This document shows, in pieces, positions 16,321-25,656 of a stretch of DNA of 64,000 bases. How positions within the stretch are numbered: the stretch's first letter is position 1; each line of letters starts with the position of its first letter. The DNA is from Virgisporangium aliadipatigenens. Lineage in GTDB: Bacteria > Actinomycetota > Actinomycetes > Mycobacteriales > Micromonosporaceae. Below the pieces are notes generated by a model. That model was not told the DNA's origin. It searched no databases and saw nothing but the letters and a program-made list of their open reading frames with translations. Where the stretch lies: positions 124,001-188,000 of the forward strand of contig NZ_BOPF01000012.1 in assembly GCF_016863615.1 (NCBI RefSeq). The letters are read 5' to 3'. The position numbers and the translations under genes are program-made.

Positions 16321-18396
16321 TCAGGCGTCGATCGCGTCACGGTCGACCCGCTTGGCCGACTCGACCAGCCACTGCCGGCGCGGCTCCACCTTCTCGCCCA
16401 TCAGCAGGTCCAGCGCACGTTCGGCGGCGTCCACGTCCTGCATGGTGATCCGCCGGACCGAACGGGTCGCCGGGTTCATCGTCGTCTCCCACAGCTCGTC
16501 GGCGTCCATCTCGCCGAGACCCTTGAACCGCGGCACCGGCGTCACCACCTGACGGCCGGCCCGCTCCAGGCGCGCCACCGTCTGCTCCATCTCCACCTGG
16601 GTGAACGTGAAGATGGTCTCGGCGTTGCGCCCCTTCGTCATCACCTTGTGCAGCGGCGGCATGGCCGCGTACAGCCGGCCCAGCTCGATCACCGGCCGCA
16701 TGTACTTCGCGAACAGGGTGATCAGCAGCGTGCGGATGTGCGCACCGTCGACGTCGGCGTCGGCCATGATGATCACTCGCCCGTAGCGCAACGACTCCGG
16801 CTCGAACGTCCGCCCCGTCCCGGCGCCGAGCACCTGCACGATCGAGGCGACCTCGGCGTTCTTCAGGGTGTCGGCGAGGTTGGCCTTCTGCACATTGAGG
16901 ATCTTGCCCCGAATCGGAAGAAGCGCCTGATACTCCGCAACCCTCGCCATTCGGGCCGAGCCGAGGGCGGAGTCGCCCTCCACGATGAACAGCTCGCTGC
17001 GCGCCACCCCCGTCGACCGACAGTCGACCAGCTTCGGCGGCATCGACGCACCCTCGAGCGCCGTCTTGCGCCGCGCGGCGTCCTTCTGCTGCTTCTGCGT
17101 GAGCCGGACCCGCGACGCCTCGACGATCTTCGTGAGGACGGTGCGCGCCTCGGTGCGGGTCTTGCGGTCGTCGACCCACGCGCGCAGCGCCTTCTCGACG
17201 ACGCCCTGCGTCACCTTGGTGATCGCCGCCGTGGACAGCTCGTCCTTGGTCTGCGAGGTGAACTGCGGCTCCGGGATGCGCACGTGCAGGACGGCGGTCA
17301 TCCCCTCGAGCACGTCCTCGACGGTGGGCGGGTCCTCCTTGGGGCGCAGCAGCCCGCGGGTGTTGCGGATGGCGTCGCCGATCGCGCGGACGGCGGCGCG
17401 TTCGAAGCCGCGGCGGTGTGTGCCGCCGTGCTGGTTGCGGATGGTGTTGGTGAAGCACTCGACGGTGCGCTCGTAGCCGGTGCCCCAGCGCAGGGCGATC
17501 TCGACCTCGGCGCGGCGTTCGACGTTGGCGCGCATGACGCCGTTCTCGTCGGCGGCGTTTTCCTTGTAGGTGCCCTCGCCGGTGATGGTCAGGGTGCCGC
17601 AGACCGGCTTCTCGCCGGCGGGCGCGAGAAAGTCGACCATGTCGAGCAGCCCGTGCGGGTATACGAACGTCTCCGCCCGCAGCTTGCCGTCCTCGTCGGG
17701 CGTGCGCAGCACGTAGGTGACCCCGGGGACGAGGAACGCGGTGTTGCGCAGCTTGGCGCGCACCGCCTCGACGTCGAGGGAGGCGCCGGCCTCGAAGTAG
17801 CGGGCGTCGTACCAGTAGCGGATCGACGTGCCGGTGGAGGCGCCGCGCTTCATCCGCCCGACGACGTGCAGCCCCGGCTCGGGCGTGAACGGCGCGTCGG
17901 GCCCGTCGCCGTCGAAGACGCCGGGGACGCCGTTGCGGAACGACATCCGGTGCACCTTGCCGCCGCGGCTGACCGTGACGTCGAAGCGCAGGGAGAGCGC
18001 GTTGACGGCGGAGGCGCCGACGCCGTGCAGGCCGCCGGAGGTCTTGTACCCCGAGCCGCCGAACTTGCCGCCGGCGTGCAGCCGGGTCAGCACCAGCTCG
18101 ACGCCGGACAGGCCGGAACGGGCGTTGATGTCGGTGGGGATGCCGCGCCCGTCGTCGTCCACCTGGACGGAGCCGTCGGGATGCAGGGTCACCTCGACGT
18201 GGGTGGCGTGTCCGGCCACCCCCTCGTCCGTGGAGTTGTCCACGATCTCGTTGACGAGGTGGCCGACGCCACGGCTGTCGGTGGACCCGATGTACATGCC
18301 GGGTCGCTTCCGGACGGCGTCGAGTCCCTCAAGGTGGGTGAGGTCGTCTGCCCCGTACTCGTCTCCCCCGAAGAGGGTCTCAGGCTGTGCGGTCAA
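16321..18396 (-). CDS. parE: DNA topoisomerase IV / type IIA topoisomerase subunit B
   Basis: This 691-residue ATPase subunit has the GHKL ATP site ([12 protein letters not shown] with Glu50 and Asn54, and the lid [15 protein letters not shown]), the transducer domain, and the TOPRIM metal motifs EGDSA and [10 protein letters not shown]. The C-terminal [20 protein letters not shown] is diagnostic of GyrB/ParE. The only good start is TTG at 18396, nine bases after a GGAG; the nearby ATG is out of frame. The gene is followed by parC with a 17-base gap, forming an operon. The region 18397-18611 upstream holds promoters for both directions and no gene. Confidence 0.9.
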   Translation of the reverse strand: MTAQPETLFGGDEYGADDLTHLEGLDAVRKRPGMYIGSTDSRGVGHLVNEIVDNSTDEGVAGHATHVEVTLHPDGSVQVDDDGRGIPTDINARSGLSGVELVLTRLHAGGKFGGSGYKTSGGLHGVGASAVNALSLRFDVTVSRGGKVHRMSFRNGVPGVFDGDGPDAPFTPEPGLHVVGRMKRGASTGTSIRYWYDARYFEAGASLDVEAVRAKLRNTAFLVPGVTYVLRTPDEDGKLRAETFVYPHGLLDMVDFLAPAGEKPVCGTLTITGEGTYKENAADENGVMRANVERRAEVEIALRWGTGYERTVECFTNTIRNQHGGTHRRGFERAAVRAIGDAIRNTRGLLRPKEDPPTVEDVLEGMTAVLHVRIPEPQFTSQTKDELSTAAITKVTQGVVEKALRAWVDDRKTRTEARTVLTKIVEASRVRLTQKQQKDAARRKTALEGASMPPKLVDCRSTGVARSELFIVEGDSALGSARMARVAEYQALLPIRGKILNVQKANLADTLKNAEVASIVQVLGAGTGRTFEPESLRYGRVIIMADADVDGAHIRTLLITLFAKYMRPVIELGRLYAAMPPLHKVMTKGRNAETIFTFTQVEMEQTVARLERAGRQVVTPVPRFKGLGEMDADELWETTMNPATRSVRRITMQDVDAAERALDLLMGEKVEPRRQWLVESAKRVDRDAIDA

Positions 18397-18611
18397 CTCG
18401 ACATACTCCAGATCCGGCGGACGTAGCGCCCGGCCACCCTAACCGGGAGGTATGACAACTCCTCGGAGGTGCCACGCCGCCGTGTCGAGATTCACCGGGT
18501 TCGTCGCCCGGCGGCGGGGATCCCACCCGGTCGGCGCCCGGGCCGCGTAGCCTGGTCGATACTTCTCGTCGCCGTCCTGACCTCGGTAACCCGGCTTTGC
18601 CGGCAGTCATT

Positions 18612-19601
18612 GTGGATCATTCGTTGTCCGTGCCGCCCGACACCTTCGACCGTTACCGGATCGCGTCCGGCGATCGGCCGGGCACTCTGGTGTTCGCGGG
18701 GGAGTTCGACGCGGCGGCGCACGAGGCCGTGCGCGTGGCGCTGGAGGCGGCGCTGGCCGAGCGGGGGCCCGATGCTCCGGGCGAGATCGTCGTGGATCTT
18801 CGGGCGGTGGGGGGCATGGACGCGGGCACGGTGTGGTTGCTGTTGCGGGCCCGCCAGTCGGCCCTGGACACCGGCCGCCGGTTGCGGGTGACCGGCGTGG
18901 ACGGGGTGGTGCGGCGGGCGGTCGAGGCGGCCGGTGCGGGGCATCAGCTGTTCGTCCCGGTCGATGTGGGCACCCCGGACGACCGGGTGCGGGCGGTCGA
19001 GGACCGGCACCGGGTGGCGGGGGAGCAGGCCCGGATCGTCGCGCGGGTCCAGCAGCAGGTCGTCGACGCCGAGGTCCGTTCGACCCGCAAGGTTCTGCTG
19101 GCGGAACTGCGTCAGCGCCTGCGCGTCGACCCGCAGGCGCTGTGCGGCGAGGAGTTCCTGGGGGTGGCCGACCGGTCGACGGTGCTCGACGCGATCATGG
19201 TGACGGCCACCGTGGTCGGGGCGGCCGACGCGAGCGTGCTCTACCTGGTGGATCCGGAGACGGCCGGGCTGCGCGTCGTGCGGCATCGCGGGTTCTCCAC
19301 GGAGACGTTGCGCCTGCTGGGGTTGGGCCGGCCCACGGCCGCCGCGGTCGCCGCGGCCGCCGGCGAGGCGGTGCTGGTCGACGACATCGCGCGCAGTCCG
19401 ATCTTCGCCGGGAAGGCCAACCGGGACGTGCTGCTCGCGGCCGGTTCCCGTGCGGTGCACGCCTATCCGCTGCGCGACCAGGCCGGGGCGCTGCTGGGTG
19501 TGTTGACGTTCCACTACCGGGTGGTGCGGCCCCGGCGCGGCGACGGTGAACGGGTCGCCTGGTGCGCGGCCCGCGCCCTCGCCCGGACGGGGCAGCGGTG
19601 A
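18612..19601 (+). CDS. STAS-GAF protein (anti-anti-sigma factor with sensory GAF domain)
   Basis: About 329 residues. The N-terminal 110 residues form a STAS domain (RPGTLVFAGEFDAAAHEAVR and EIVVDLRAVGGMDAGTVWLL), the fold of SpoIIAA/RsbV antagonists whose phosphorylatable Ser/Thr lies in the second motif; here the position reads GGMDAGT. A helical linker of about 50 residues leads to a GAF domain (about 190-320). It may respond to a small molecule and free a sigma factor by sequestering a kinase-type anti-sigma factor. GTG at 18612 is preferred; TTG at 18597 is possible. The next gene, 16 bases on, encodes an HATPase partner. Confidence 0.75.
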   Translation: MDHSLSVPPDTFDRYRIASGDRPGTLVFAGEFDAAAHEAVRVALEAALAERGPDAPGEIVVDLRAVGGMDAGTVWLLLRARQSALDTGRRLRVTGVDGVVRRAVEAAGAGHQLFVPVDVGTPDDRVRAVEDRHRVAGEQARIVARVQQQVVDAEVRSTRKVLLAELRQRLRVDPQALCGEEFLGVADRSTVLDAIMVTATVVGAADASVLYLVDPETAGLRVVRHRGFSTETLRLLGLGRPTAAAVAAAAGEAVLVDDIARSPIFAGKANRDVLLAAGSRAVHAYPLRDQAGALLGVLTFHYRVVRPRRGDGERVAWCAARALARTGQR

Positions 19602-19617
19602 AGGGTGACCCGGTGCG

Positions 19618-20643
19618 ATGAGCGGCGCGCACCGCCATGACCTGCTGCTGTACGACGACGGCGACCAGTTGGCCGCGGCGCTCGGGGCCGTGCTCGGTCG
19701 GGAGGCGGGCGACGACGACCTGGTCGTTCTGGCGTGTCGGGAGCGGCACGAGGAGGCGCTGGCGGAGGTGTCGGACGGGCCGCGTGCGCCGCTGTCGCTG
19801 CCCCGGCCGGTCGTGCGCCTGCGGCCGGTGGTGGCGCTCGCGGCGCAGCGGCGGTTGGCCCGGGAACACGCCGTCGCCGGTGGCCGGGTCTGGTACGTCG
19901 CCGAACCCGATCACGGTGGCACCCCGGACGAGCGGTACGAGGCGGTGCGGTACGAGGCGGCCTGTTCGCTGAGCCTGGCGCGGGTTCCGCTGTCGACGGT
20001 GTGTGCCTATCCGCGCCGGGACACGCCCGAGCCGCTGCTCGATCTCCTGCTGCGGACCCATCCGCGGCTGCTCACCCCGCGCGGGCCGGTCGACAATCCG
20101 GCGTTCCGGGATCCGGCGGGGGTCGTGGCCGCCCTGCACCGGCCGGTGCACCGACCCGTTCCGGCCGTCCGGCCCGTGTTCCGGGAGTCCGCTGTCGTCG
20201 CGCTGTCGGACGTCGCCGCGGTCCGGGCGCGGCTCGCGGCGGCGCTGCGTCCGCTGCCGACGTTGGTCCGTACCGATTTCGTCGCCGCCGTCAACGAGGT
20301 GCTCGCCAACGCGTGCGTGCACGGGGTGCCGCCGGTCGAGGTCGCGGTATGGGTGACGCCGACCCGCGTCGAGTGCCGGGTCACCGACCGCGGCGCGGGC
20401 TTCGTCGATCCCCTTGCCGGTTTCTCGGTCGAACCGGACGACGTGCGTACCCGGGCCGGTCTGTGGCTGGCCCGGCAGGCCTGCGACGAGCTCGACGGGT
20501 GGCCGAGCGGCGGGCGGTTCACGGTGCGGCTGGCCACCGGCGTCGGCCCCGAACGGGCGCTACAGACCCACGGTGCGCTCGCCCGCGCGGAGACCGCCCG
20601 GGCCCGGGTCGCCCACGCGCACCGGTTTCGCGGTGGCCGCTAG
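19618..20643 (+). CDS. MEDS-domain / HATPase (RsbW-like) anti-sigma regulatory protein
   Basis: This 341-residue protein starts with a MEDS/DcmR-type sensory region (HRHDLLLYDDGDQLAAALG, about residues 5-160) and ends with a GHKL ATPase domain (about 210-315) with the N-box FVAAVNEVLANACVHG and the G1 box VTDRGAGF. That layout is common in actinobacterial anti-sigma kinases. With the STAS-GAF gene it makes a likely partner-switching pair, but no sigma gene is adjacent. The ATG is preceded by AAGGGTGA. The last 84 bases overlap the end of the convergent AraC gene. Confidence 0.8.
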   Translation: MSGAHRHDLLLYDDGDQLAAALGAVLGREAGDDDLVVLACRERHEEALAEVSDGPRAPLSLPRPVVRLRPVVALAAQRRLAREHAVAGGRVWYVAEPDHGGTPDERYEAVRYEAACSLSLARVPLSTVCAYPRRDTPEPLLDLLLRTHPRLLTPRGPVDNPAFRDPAGVVAALHRPVHRPVPAVRPVFRESAVVALSDVAAVRARLAAALRPLPTLVRTDFVAAVNEVLANACVHGVPPVEVAVWVTPTRVECRVTDRGAGFVDPLAGFSVEPDDVRTRAGLWLARQACDELDGWPSGGRFTVRLATGVGPERALQTHGALARAETARARVAHAHRFRGGR

Positions 20644-21534
20644 TTCGGCGGCCCGGACGTCCTGCCGGAACCGGCCCGGGGCCAGCCCGTACTCCCGCCG
20701 GAACGCGCTCGCGAACGCGAACTCCGTCGAGTAGCCGACCCGGCGGGCGATGGCGGCGAGCGGTGCCTGGGTGTCGCGCAGCAGTTGTGCCCCGCAGGAG
20801 AGCCGCCAGCCGATCAGGTACGTCATCGGCGGCTTGCCGACCAGTTCGGCGAAGCGCCGGTTGAACGCCGTGCGCGACATGCCGGCGATCACGCACAGCT
20901 GCTGCACGGTCCACGGCTTGTCCGGCCCGTCGTGGATCGCCCGCAGCGCGGCCGCGATGCCGGGGTCGGCGATCACCGGCCATTCGGCGCCGGCGTGCTG
21001 CTCCCGCCACTGGCGCAGCAGGTGAACGATCATCAGGTCGAGCAGCGCCGTGCGGGTCACCGCGGCGCCGGGTCCGCGGCCGGCCACGTCGGCGTCGAGC
21101 AGCCCGACCAGGGAACGCAGCTCGGGATGGCGCGCGTAGTCGGGCGAGAGCGCGACGACCTCCGGGAGTTCCCGCAGAGATTGATGCACCTGACCGCGCT
21201 GGAGACGGTAGGCCCCGCAGATGAAGTCGAAGTCCGACGGACCGGGGTCCGGCGGGAAGTCGCCCATGGTGCCGACCGGCAGCGACATCAGGGCGCACGG
21301 CGCGTGGCTGAGCCCGTGCTCGGTGCCCGCGGGGGCGAGGACGACGTCGCCGGGATGCAGCGCCACGGGGGCGCCACCGCGCGTGATGAGCCAGCCCGTG
21401 CCGCCGAGCACGATGTGGAACCCGAGCCCGGCGAACGACGGGTAGCGCATGCCCCACGCTCCGGATTCCCTGATCCGCCGGGCGCCCCCCACACCGCCGC
21501 GAACCGTCGCGAGCACGTCGCTGAGGATGTCCAT
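20560..21534 (-). CDS. AraC-family transcriptional regulator with N-terminal cupin-type domain
   Basis: This 324-residue regulator has an N-terminal sensor of the AraC-binding/cupin_6 type (GFHIVLGGTGWLITRGG and LHPGDVVLAPAGTEHGL) and two C-terminal HTH motifs (WTVQQLCVIAGMSRTAFNRRF and IARRVGYSTEFAFASAFRREYG). It is divergent from an acyl-CoA-dehydrogenase-like flavoenzyme gene and probably controls it. After the second HTH there is an unusual tail of about 35 residues whose DNA overlaps the end of the facing MEDS/HATPase gene. The start ATG at 21534 was chosen because longer frames would read into the divergent gene. Confidence 0.87.
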   Translation of the reverse strand: MDILSDVLATVRGGVGGARRIRESGAWGMRYPSFAGLGFHIVLGGTGWLITRGGAPVALHPGDVVLAPAGTEHGLSHAPCALMSLPVGTMGDFPPDPGPSDFDFICGAYRLQRGQVHQSLRELPEVVALSPDYARHPELRSLVGLLDADVAGRGPGAAVTRTALLDLMIVHLLRQWREQHAGAEWPVIADPGIAAALRAIHDGPDKPWTVQQLCVIAGMSRTAFNRRFAELVGKPPMTYLIGWRLSCGAQLLRDTQAPLAAIARRVGYSTEFAFASAFRREYGLAPGRFRQDVRAAELAATAKPVRVGDPGPGGLRAGERTVGL

Positions 21535-21613
21535 CCGATCGATGCTAGGCCGTACGCGTATGGAGCCGGGCCGCTGCGGCATGGTCCTGGGGGATGCCCC
21601 ATTGGTTGAGTCG

Positions 21614-22660
21614 ATGTTCGTGAGCTTCCACGACATCCTTCTCGCCAACGCGGAGAAGACCGAGCAGCAGGACCGTCCGACCGCCGAGAGCCTCGAGGCG
21701 GTACGCGCCCGGGGCGGGTTCGCCCTCGGCACTCCCGTGGCGCACGGGGGCCCGGGCATCGACACCGTCGGGACCGTGCGGCTCCTCGCCGAGATCGGCC
21801 GGGCGTGTCCCTCGACGGCGTGGATCGCCGGCACGTCCGCCACCGCGAAGACGTTCGTGCACACCGTGTACGGGGAGGCGGCGCCGCGCGGCTTCTTCGC
21901 GGATCCGGACGCGATCGCCTGCGGTTCGGGGACGCCGGGCGGCGTCGGCGAACGGACCCCGGACGGCGCCGTGCGGGTGAACGGCCGCTGGGCCAACGTC
22001 TCCGGCTGCGAGGACGCCTCCTGGGCGATGCTCGCCCTGATGATCGACGGCGTCTTCCACGTCGCGGCGTTCCCGCTGAGTGAACTGACGGTGGAGCGCA
22101 CCTGGCAGGTCGCCGGGATGCGCGGCACCGGCAGCCAGACGCTGGTCGCCGAGAACGTCCTCGTGCCGGCGGACCGGGTCGCCGCGGCCACGCCCCCGCC
22201 GCCGGCGCTGCTGGCGTACTACGGGCTGCTCGCGCTCGGGCCGGTCGTGGGCGCCACGCGCGGCGGGTTGGACGTGGTGCGGGCGATGTTCGCCTCCGAT
22301 CGCAAGCCGTACATGACGTCGTACACGCGGATGGGGGAGTCGCCGGGGGCGCGGCAGTGGCTGGCCGAGGCGGCGCTGCTGACCGACCGCGCCGAACGCA
22401 CGATGCTGGCGATCGCGCGCGAGTGCGACGAAGGCGACGTGTCGCAGGCCGATCAGGCGCGGCTGCGCGCGGACCTGGCCGACGCCGCGAAGGACTGCCG
22501 CGCGGCGATGGAGCTGATGCTGGACCTGTACGGCGCGAGCGGCTTCGCGACCTCGAGCCCGATGCAGCGCTACTGGCGGGACGTGGCGGTCGCCAGCCGG
22601 CACCCGCACATGCGCGGCTATCTGGCGATCGAGAACTACGGCGGCGCCCTGGCCGGTTGA
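21614..22660 (+). CDS. acyl-CoA dehydrogenase-family flavin-dependent oxidoreductase (HsaA-like)
   Basis: About 348 residues, all-alpha N-terminal domain, central beta domain and C-terminal helical domain of the acyl-CoA dehydrogenase superfamily. The RYWRDVAVASRHPHM motif near the C-terminus is typical of the two-component monooxygenase branch (HsaA/HpaB type D), which uses reduced flavin to hydroxylate aromatic compounds. The reductase partner could be the FMN reductase at 23832, but that is inference. I place the start at ATG 21614; ATG 21581 and 21560 are also in frame but leave little room for the divergent promoter. It is probably controlled by the AraC protein. Confidence 0.8.
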   Translation: MFVSFHDILLANAEKTEQQDRPTAESLEAVRARGGFALGTPVAHGGPGIDTVGTVRLLAEIGRACPSTAWIAGTSATAKTFVHTVYGEAAPRGFFADPDAIACGSGTPGGVGERTPDGAVRVNGRWANVSGCEDASWAMLALMIDGVFHVAAFPLSELTVERTWQVAGMRGTGSQTLVAENVLVPADRVAAATPPPPALLAYYGLLALGPVVGATRGGLDVVRAMFASDRKPYMTSYTRMGESPGARQWLAEAALLTDRAERTMLAIARECDEGDVSQADQARLRADLADAAKDCRAAMELMLDLYGASGFATSSPMQRYWRDVAVASRHPHMRGYLAIENYGGALAG

Positions 22661-22718
22661 GCGGCCCGGCCGGCCCGCACCAGGGCCGGCCGCCGCACCG
22701 GGGTCGGCCGGAATAAAT

Positions 22719-22759
22719 GATGCGTCATGTACCTTGTGGGGAGGGAAAACCGACGCATC
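22719..22759. promoter_or_regulatory. inverted repeat upstream of the CE1758-type gene
   Basis: GATGCGTC (22719-22726) and GACGCATC (22752-22759) are perfect arms around 25 bases. The left arm also contains the small palindrome ATGATGCGTCAT. It ends 23 bases before the luciferase-like gene start and may be an operator or a leader hairpin. Confidence 0.4.
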
Positions 22760-22782
22760 CTTCACGAACGGCGGCGAGCATC

Positions 22783-23835
22783 ATGCAGTTTGGCGTCTTC
22801 TCGGTCAGCGACATCACCACCGACCCCACGACCGGGCGCACGCCGAGCGAGGCGGAACGCATCGACGCGGTCGTCACGATCGCCAAGAAGGCCGAAGAGG
22901 TCGGGTTGGACGTGTTCGCCCTGGGCGAGCACCACAACCCGCCGTTCTTCTCCTCCTCACCGACCACCACGCTCGGCTACATCGCGGCACAGACGCAGCG
23001 CCTGATCCTCTCGACGGCCACCACGCTGATCACCACCAACGACCCGGTGAAGATCGCCGAGGACTACGCGATGCTCCAGCACCTCGCGAAGGGCCGCGTC
23101 GACCTCATGCTCGGGCGCGGCAACACCGGCCCGGTGTACCCCTGGTTCGGGCAGGACATCCGCATGGGCATCCCGCTCGCCGTGGAGAACTACGCCCTGC
23201 TGCACCGGCTGTGGCGCGAGGAGAACGTCGACTGGAAGGGCCGCTTCCGCACGCCGCTGCAGTCGTTCACCTCGACGCCGCGGCCGCTGGACGGGGTGCC
23301 GCCGTTCGTGTGGCACGGCTCGATCCGCAGCCCCGAGATCGCCGAACAGGCGGCCTACTACGGCGACGGGTTCTTCCACAACAACATCTTCTGGCCGAAG
23401 GAGCACACGCAGCGCATGGTTGCCCTGTACCGGGAACGCTTCGCGCACTACGAGCACGGCACCCCCGAGGAGGCGATCGTCGGCCTCGGCGGGCACGTGT
23501 TCATGCGCCGCAACAGCCAGGACGCGGTGAAGGAGTTCCGGCCCTACTTCGACAAGGCACCGGTCTACGGCAACGGGCCGTCGCTGGAGGAGTTCAGCCG
23601 GGAGACGCCGCTGACCGTCGGCAGCCCGCAGCAGGTGATCGACCGGACGCTGTCGTTCCGCGACTACGTGGGCGACTACCAGCGGCAGCTGTTCCTCATC
23701 GACCACGCGGGGCTGCCGCTCAAGACCGTGCTGGAGCAGTTGGACATGCTGGGCGAGGAGGTCGTTCCGGTGCTGCGCAAGGAGATGTCGGGCGGCCGCC
23801 CCGCGCCGACACATCCCCGGGTGGAGCAGTCATGA
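22783..23835 (+). CDS. LLM-class FMN-dependent monooxygenase, CE1758 family
   Basis: This 350-residue luciferase-like monooxygenase begins MQFGVFSVSDITTDPTTG and carries LDVFALGEHHNPPFFSSSP and MLGRGNTGPVYPWFGQDI, segments characteristic of the family named after Corynebacterium CE1758. Such enzymes occur beside a dedicated FMN reductase, as here: its stop overlaps the reductase start (ATGA). It should use FMNH2 and oxygen on an unknown substrate. An inverted repeat lies just upstream. The gene is not part of a recognisable pathway. Confidence 0.88.
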   Translation: MQFGVFSVSDITTDPTTGRTPSEAERIDAVVTIAKKAEEVGLDVFALGEHHNPPFFSSSPTTTLGYIAAQTQRLILSTATTLITTNDPVKIAEDYAMLQHLAKGRVDLMLGRGNTGPVYPWFGQDIRMGIPLAVENYALLHRLWREENVDWKGRFRTPLQSFTSTPRPLDGVPPFVWHGSIRSPEIAEQAAYYGDGFFHNNIFWPKEHTQRMVALYRERFAHYEHGTPEEAIVGLGGHVFMRRNSQDAVKEFRPYFDKAPVYGNGPSLEEFSRETPLTVGSPQQVIDRTLSFRDYVGDYQRQLFLIDHAGLPLKTVLEQLDMLGEEVVPVLRKEMSGGRPAPTHPRVEQS

Positions 23836-24416
23836 CGCGGATCGCCGTGGTGAGCGCGGGCCTGTCCGTGCCGTCGTCCACCCGGATGCTCGCCGACCGC
23901 CTGGCCGCCGCGGCCGTCGCGGCGCTGGGCCCGGGGGCGACGTCGGAGGTGGTCGAGCTGCGCGGGCACGCTCGCGATCTGGCCGATCACCTTGTTACCG
24001 GCTTCCCGGGAACGTCCCTTCGTGCGGCCATCGACACCGTGCAGAACGCCGACGGGCTGATCGCCGTGACGCCGGTCTTCTCCGCCTCCTACAGCGGCCT
24101 GTTCAAGACGTTCTTCGACGTGCTGGACCGGGAGGCGCTCGCCGGCAGGCCGGTCCTGATGGGCGCCACCGCCGGCACGGCGCGGCACTCGCTCGTGCTC
24201 GAACACGCCATGCGGCCGCTCTTCTCCTACCTGCGGGCGCTCGTCACGCCCACGGCCGTCTTCGCCGCCTCCGACGACTGGGCGAGCGAGGACCTGGCGG
24301 AGCGGATCCGGCGCGCCGGGGAGGAGTTCGCCGGCCTGGTGGCCCGCAGCCCCCGGCCGGCCGTCGCGCCGGACCACGGGTTCGTGCCGTTCGACCAGCT
24401 GCTCGCCGGCGGGTAA
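23832..24416 (+). CDS. NADPH-dependent FMN reductase, CE1759 family
   Basis: This 194-residue flavodoxin-like reductase supplies reduced FMN. It has the phosphate-binding start IAVVSAGLSVPSSTRMLADRLA and the middle segment ADGLIAVTPVFSASYSGLFKTFFD typical of NAD(P)H-dependent FMN reductases (SsuE-like). The ATGA overlap with the luciferase-like gene marks a two-gene operon, known from other actinobacteria as the CE1758/CE1759 duo. A perfect 16-base hairpin follows. Confidence 0.9.
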   Translation: MTRIAVVSAGLSVPSSTRMLADRLAAAAVAALGPGATSEVVELRGHARDLADHLVTGFPGTSLRAAIDTVQNADGLIAVTPVFSASYSGLFKTFFDVLDREALAGRPVLMGATAGTARHSLVLEHAMRPLFSYLRALVTPTAVFAASDDWASEDLAERIRRAGEEFAGLVARSPRPAVAPDHGFVPFDQLLAGG

Positions 24417-24427
24417 GGCTGACGACG

Positions 24428-24466
24428 CGCGCCCGGTGCCCGTACGGGGGACGGGCACCGGGCGCG
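24428..24466. terminator. perfect 16-base hairpin between convergent genes
   Basis: CGCGCCCGGTGCCCGT (24428-24443) pairs exactly with ACGGGCACCGGGCGCG (24451-24466), leaving a 7-base loop. It starts 12 bases after the FMN reductase stop and ends 20 bases before the stop of the convergent repeat protein gene. This is the strongest terminator-like structure in the window. Confidence 0.8.
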
Positions 24467-24486
24467 GTCTGTGAGAGGGATTCGGT

Positions 24487-25023
24487 CTAGTTGGCGACGA
24501 ACGGGTCGGAGCCGGCCGCGGCCTGCGCCTGCTGGCCGCGGGTCTCGAAGAACCCGTCGCCGTCGTTGTCGGCGCGCACGTCCTCGGCGTCGCCGTCCTC
24601 GTCGCGGTCGTGCGCCTCGAGGTCGACGTTGCCGTCGAAGTCACGGTCGGCCGTCCAGGCGTCCGGCGTGCCGTTGAGGTTGAGGTCGTAGACGTCGCGG
24701 TCGGTGGCGCCGTCGTGGTTGGTGTCGGCGGAGGCGTGGTCGGTCTCGCCGTCGGCGTTCGTGTCGTACTCGGTGCGGTCCTGCCAGCCGTCGCCGTTGG
24801 TGTCGGTGGTCTGCGCCTCGAAGTAGCCGTCGAAGTTGCCGTCGTACTGGGCCGAGTCGATCAGGCCGTCGCCGTCCTCGTCGTTGCCCATGAAGTCCGG
24901 GTCACCGTCGTGGTTCCGGTCGACGTAGATGTTGTATCCACCCTGGCCGTCCGGCTCCGTGGTGTTGGCGTCCCACTGGCCGTCGCCGTCCACGTCGACG
25001 TTGACCTCGTAGTCGTCGCTCAT
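24487..25023 (-). CDS. 13-residue-repeat, EF-hand-loop-like putative calcium-binding protein
   Basis: This 178-residue, very acidic protein is built of ten back-to-back 13-residue units (about residues 35-164) of the form D-x-[DN]-x-[DN]-G-x-x-[DE], starting at Asp35, 48, 61, 74, 87, 100, 113, 126, 139 and 152, plus one unit at Asp10. Each resembles the calcium-binding loop of EF-hands, dockerins and thrombospondin type 3 repeats, but without flanking helices. There is no signal peptide or membrane span. A strong GAAGGGG ribosome-binding site and a TATAAC -10-like element (complement at 25071-25076) suggest good expression. Calcium binding is inferred; function unknown. Confidence 0.8.
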   Translation of the reverse strand: MSDDYEVNVDVDGDGQWDANTTEPDGQGGYNIYVDRNHDGDPDFMGNDEDGDGLIDSAQYDGNFDGYFEAQTTDTNGDGWQDRTEYDTNADGETDHASADTNHDGATDRDVYDLNLNGTPDAWTADRDFDGNVDLEAHDRDEDGDAEDVRADNDGDGFFETRGQQAQAAAGSDPFVAN

Positions 25024-25232
25024 GTCTATATCCCCTTCGTGGCTGTATGTCGTGCTGTTGTGCCCACCACGTTATAAGGCGATTGAAGATGTTTTTTCCC
25101 CAATGTGTGCCATCGAGGTGACCTGTCCATCGTGACCCCGTCCGGGGGGCCGTGCACGGATCCGCGCGCTCTTCTCGGGGGTTCCCTACCTGTGCGGAAT
25201 AGCGGTGCGGGTGGCCGGTGTTGCGGTCGGTC

Positions 25233-25586
25233 ATGGAGCTGATCGAGGAGTACCGGCGTGCGGCCCTGTTCATGGAGGCCGGCGACCCCGTGGAGGCGGC
25301 GCGGATCCTGGAGCCGATCGCCACGGCCGAGCCGGGCAACTCCGACGTGCGCCTCCAACTCGCGCTGGCGTACTTCGGCGCCGCCCAGCTGAGCAAGGCC
25401 GAGGCGCAGCTGCGCATCCTCGTCGAGCGGGACCCCAGCGACCACTACACGCACCACGTGCTCGGCCGCACCCTCGAACGCCAGAACCGCGCCGCCGAGG
25501 CGCTGACCCACCTGCGCATCGCCAACGCGATGGCCGTTCGACCGGAGTACCAGGAGGCCGTCGACCGGGTCGCCCGCCGGGCATGA
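25233..25586 (+). CDS. small TPR-repeat protein
   Basis: This 117-residue protein consists of about three tetratricopeptide-like helix pairs: FMEAGDPVEAARILEPIATAEPG, LALAYFGAAQLSKAEAQLRIL and HHVLGRTLERQNRAAEALTHL. Such repeats mediate protein binding. ATG at 25233 is the likely start; GTG at 25218 is in frame. It stands alone between the repeat protein and the sigma operon, so no partner is suggested. The gap 25024-25232 contains the promoter region of the neighbouring minus-strand gene and a T6 run, nothing else recognised. Confidence 0.75.
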   Translation: MELIEEYRRAALFMEAGDPVEAARILEPIATAEPGNSDVRLQLALAYFGAAQLSKAEAQLRILVERDPSDHYTHHVLGRTLERQNRAAEALTHLRIANAMAVRPEYQEAVDRVARRA

Positions 25587-25656
25587 CGGCGATCACGCCC
25601 AGCCGCACACAGGGGCGGTCGGCGGCGGAACGCTCCGCGCCGACCGCCCGGCGCTT

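Noticed and set aside
24487-25023. Secreted dockerin or thrombospondin-type protein
   Set aside because: There is no signal peptide and the loops lack the helices of dockerins; spacing is a strict 13 residues.
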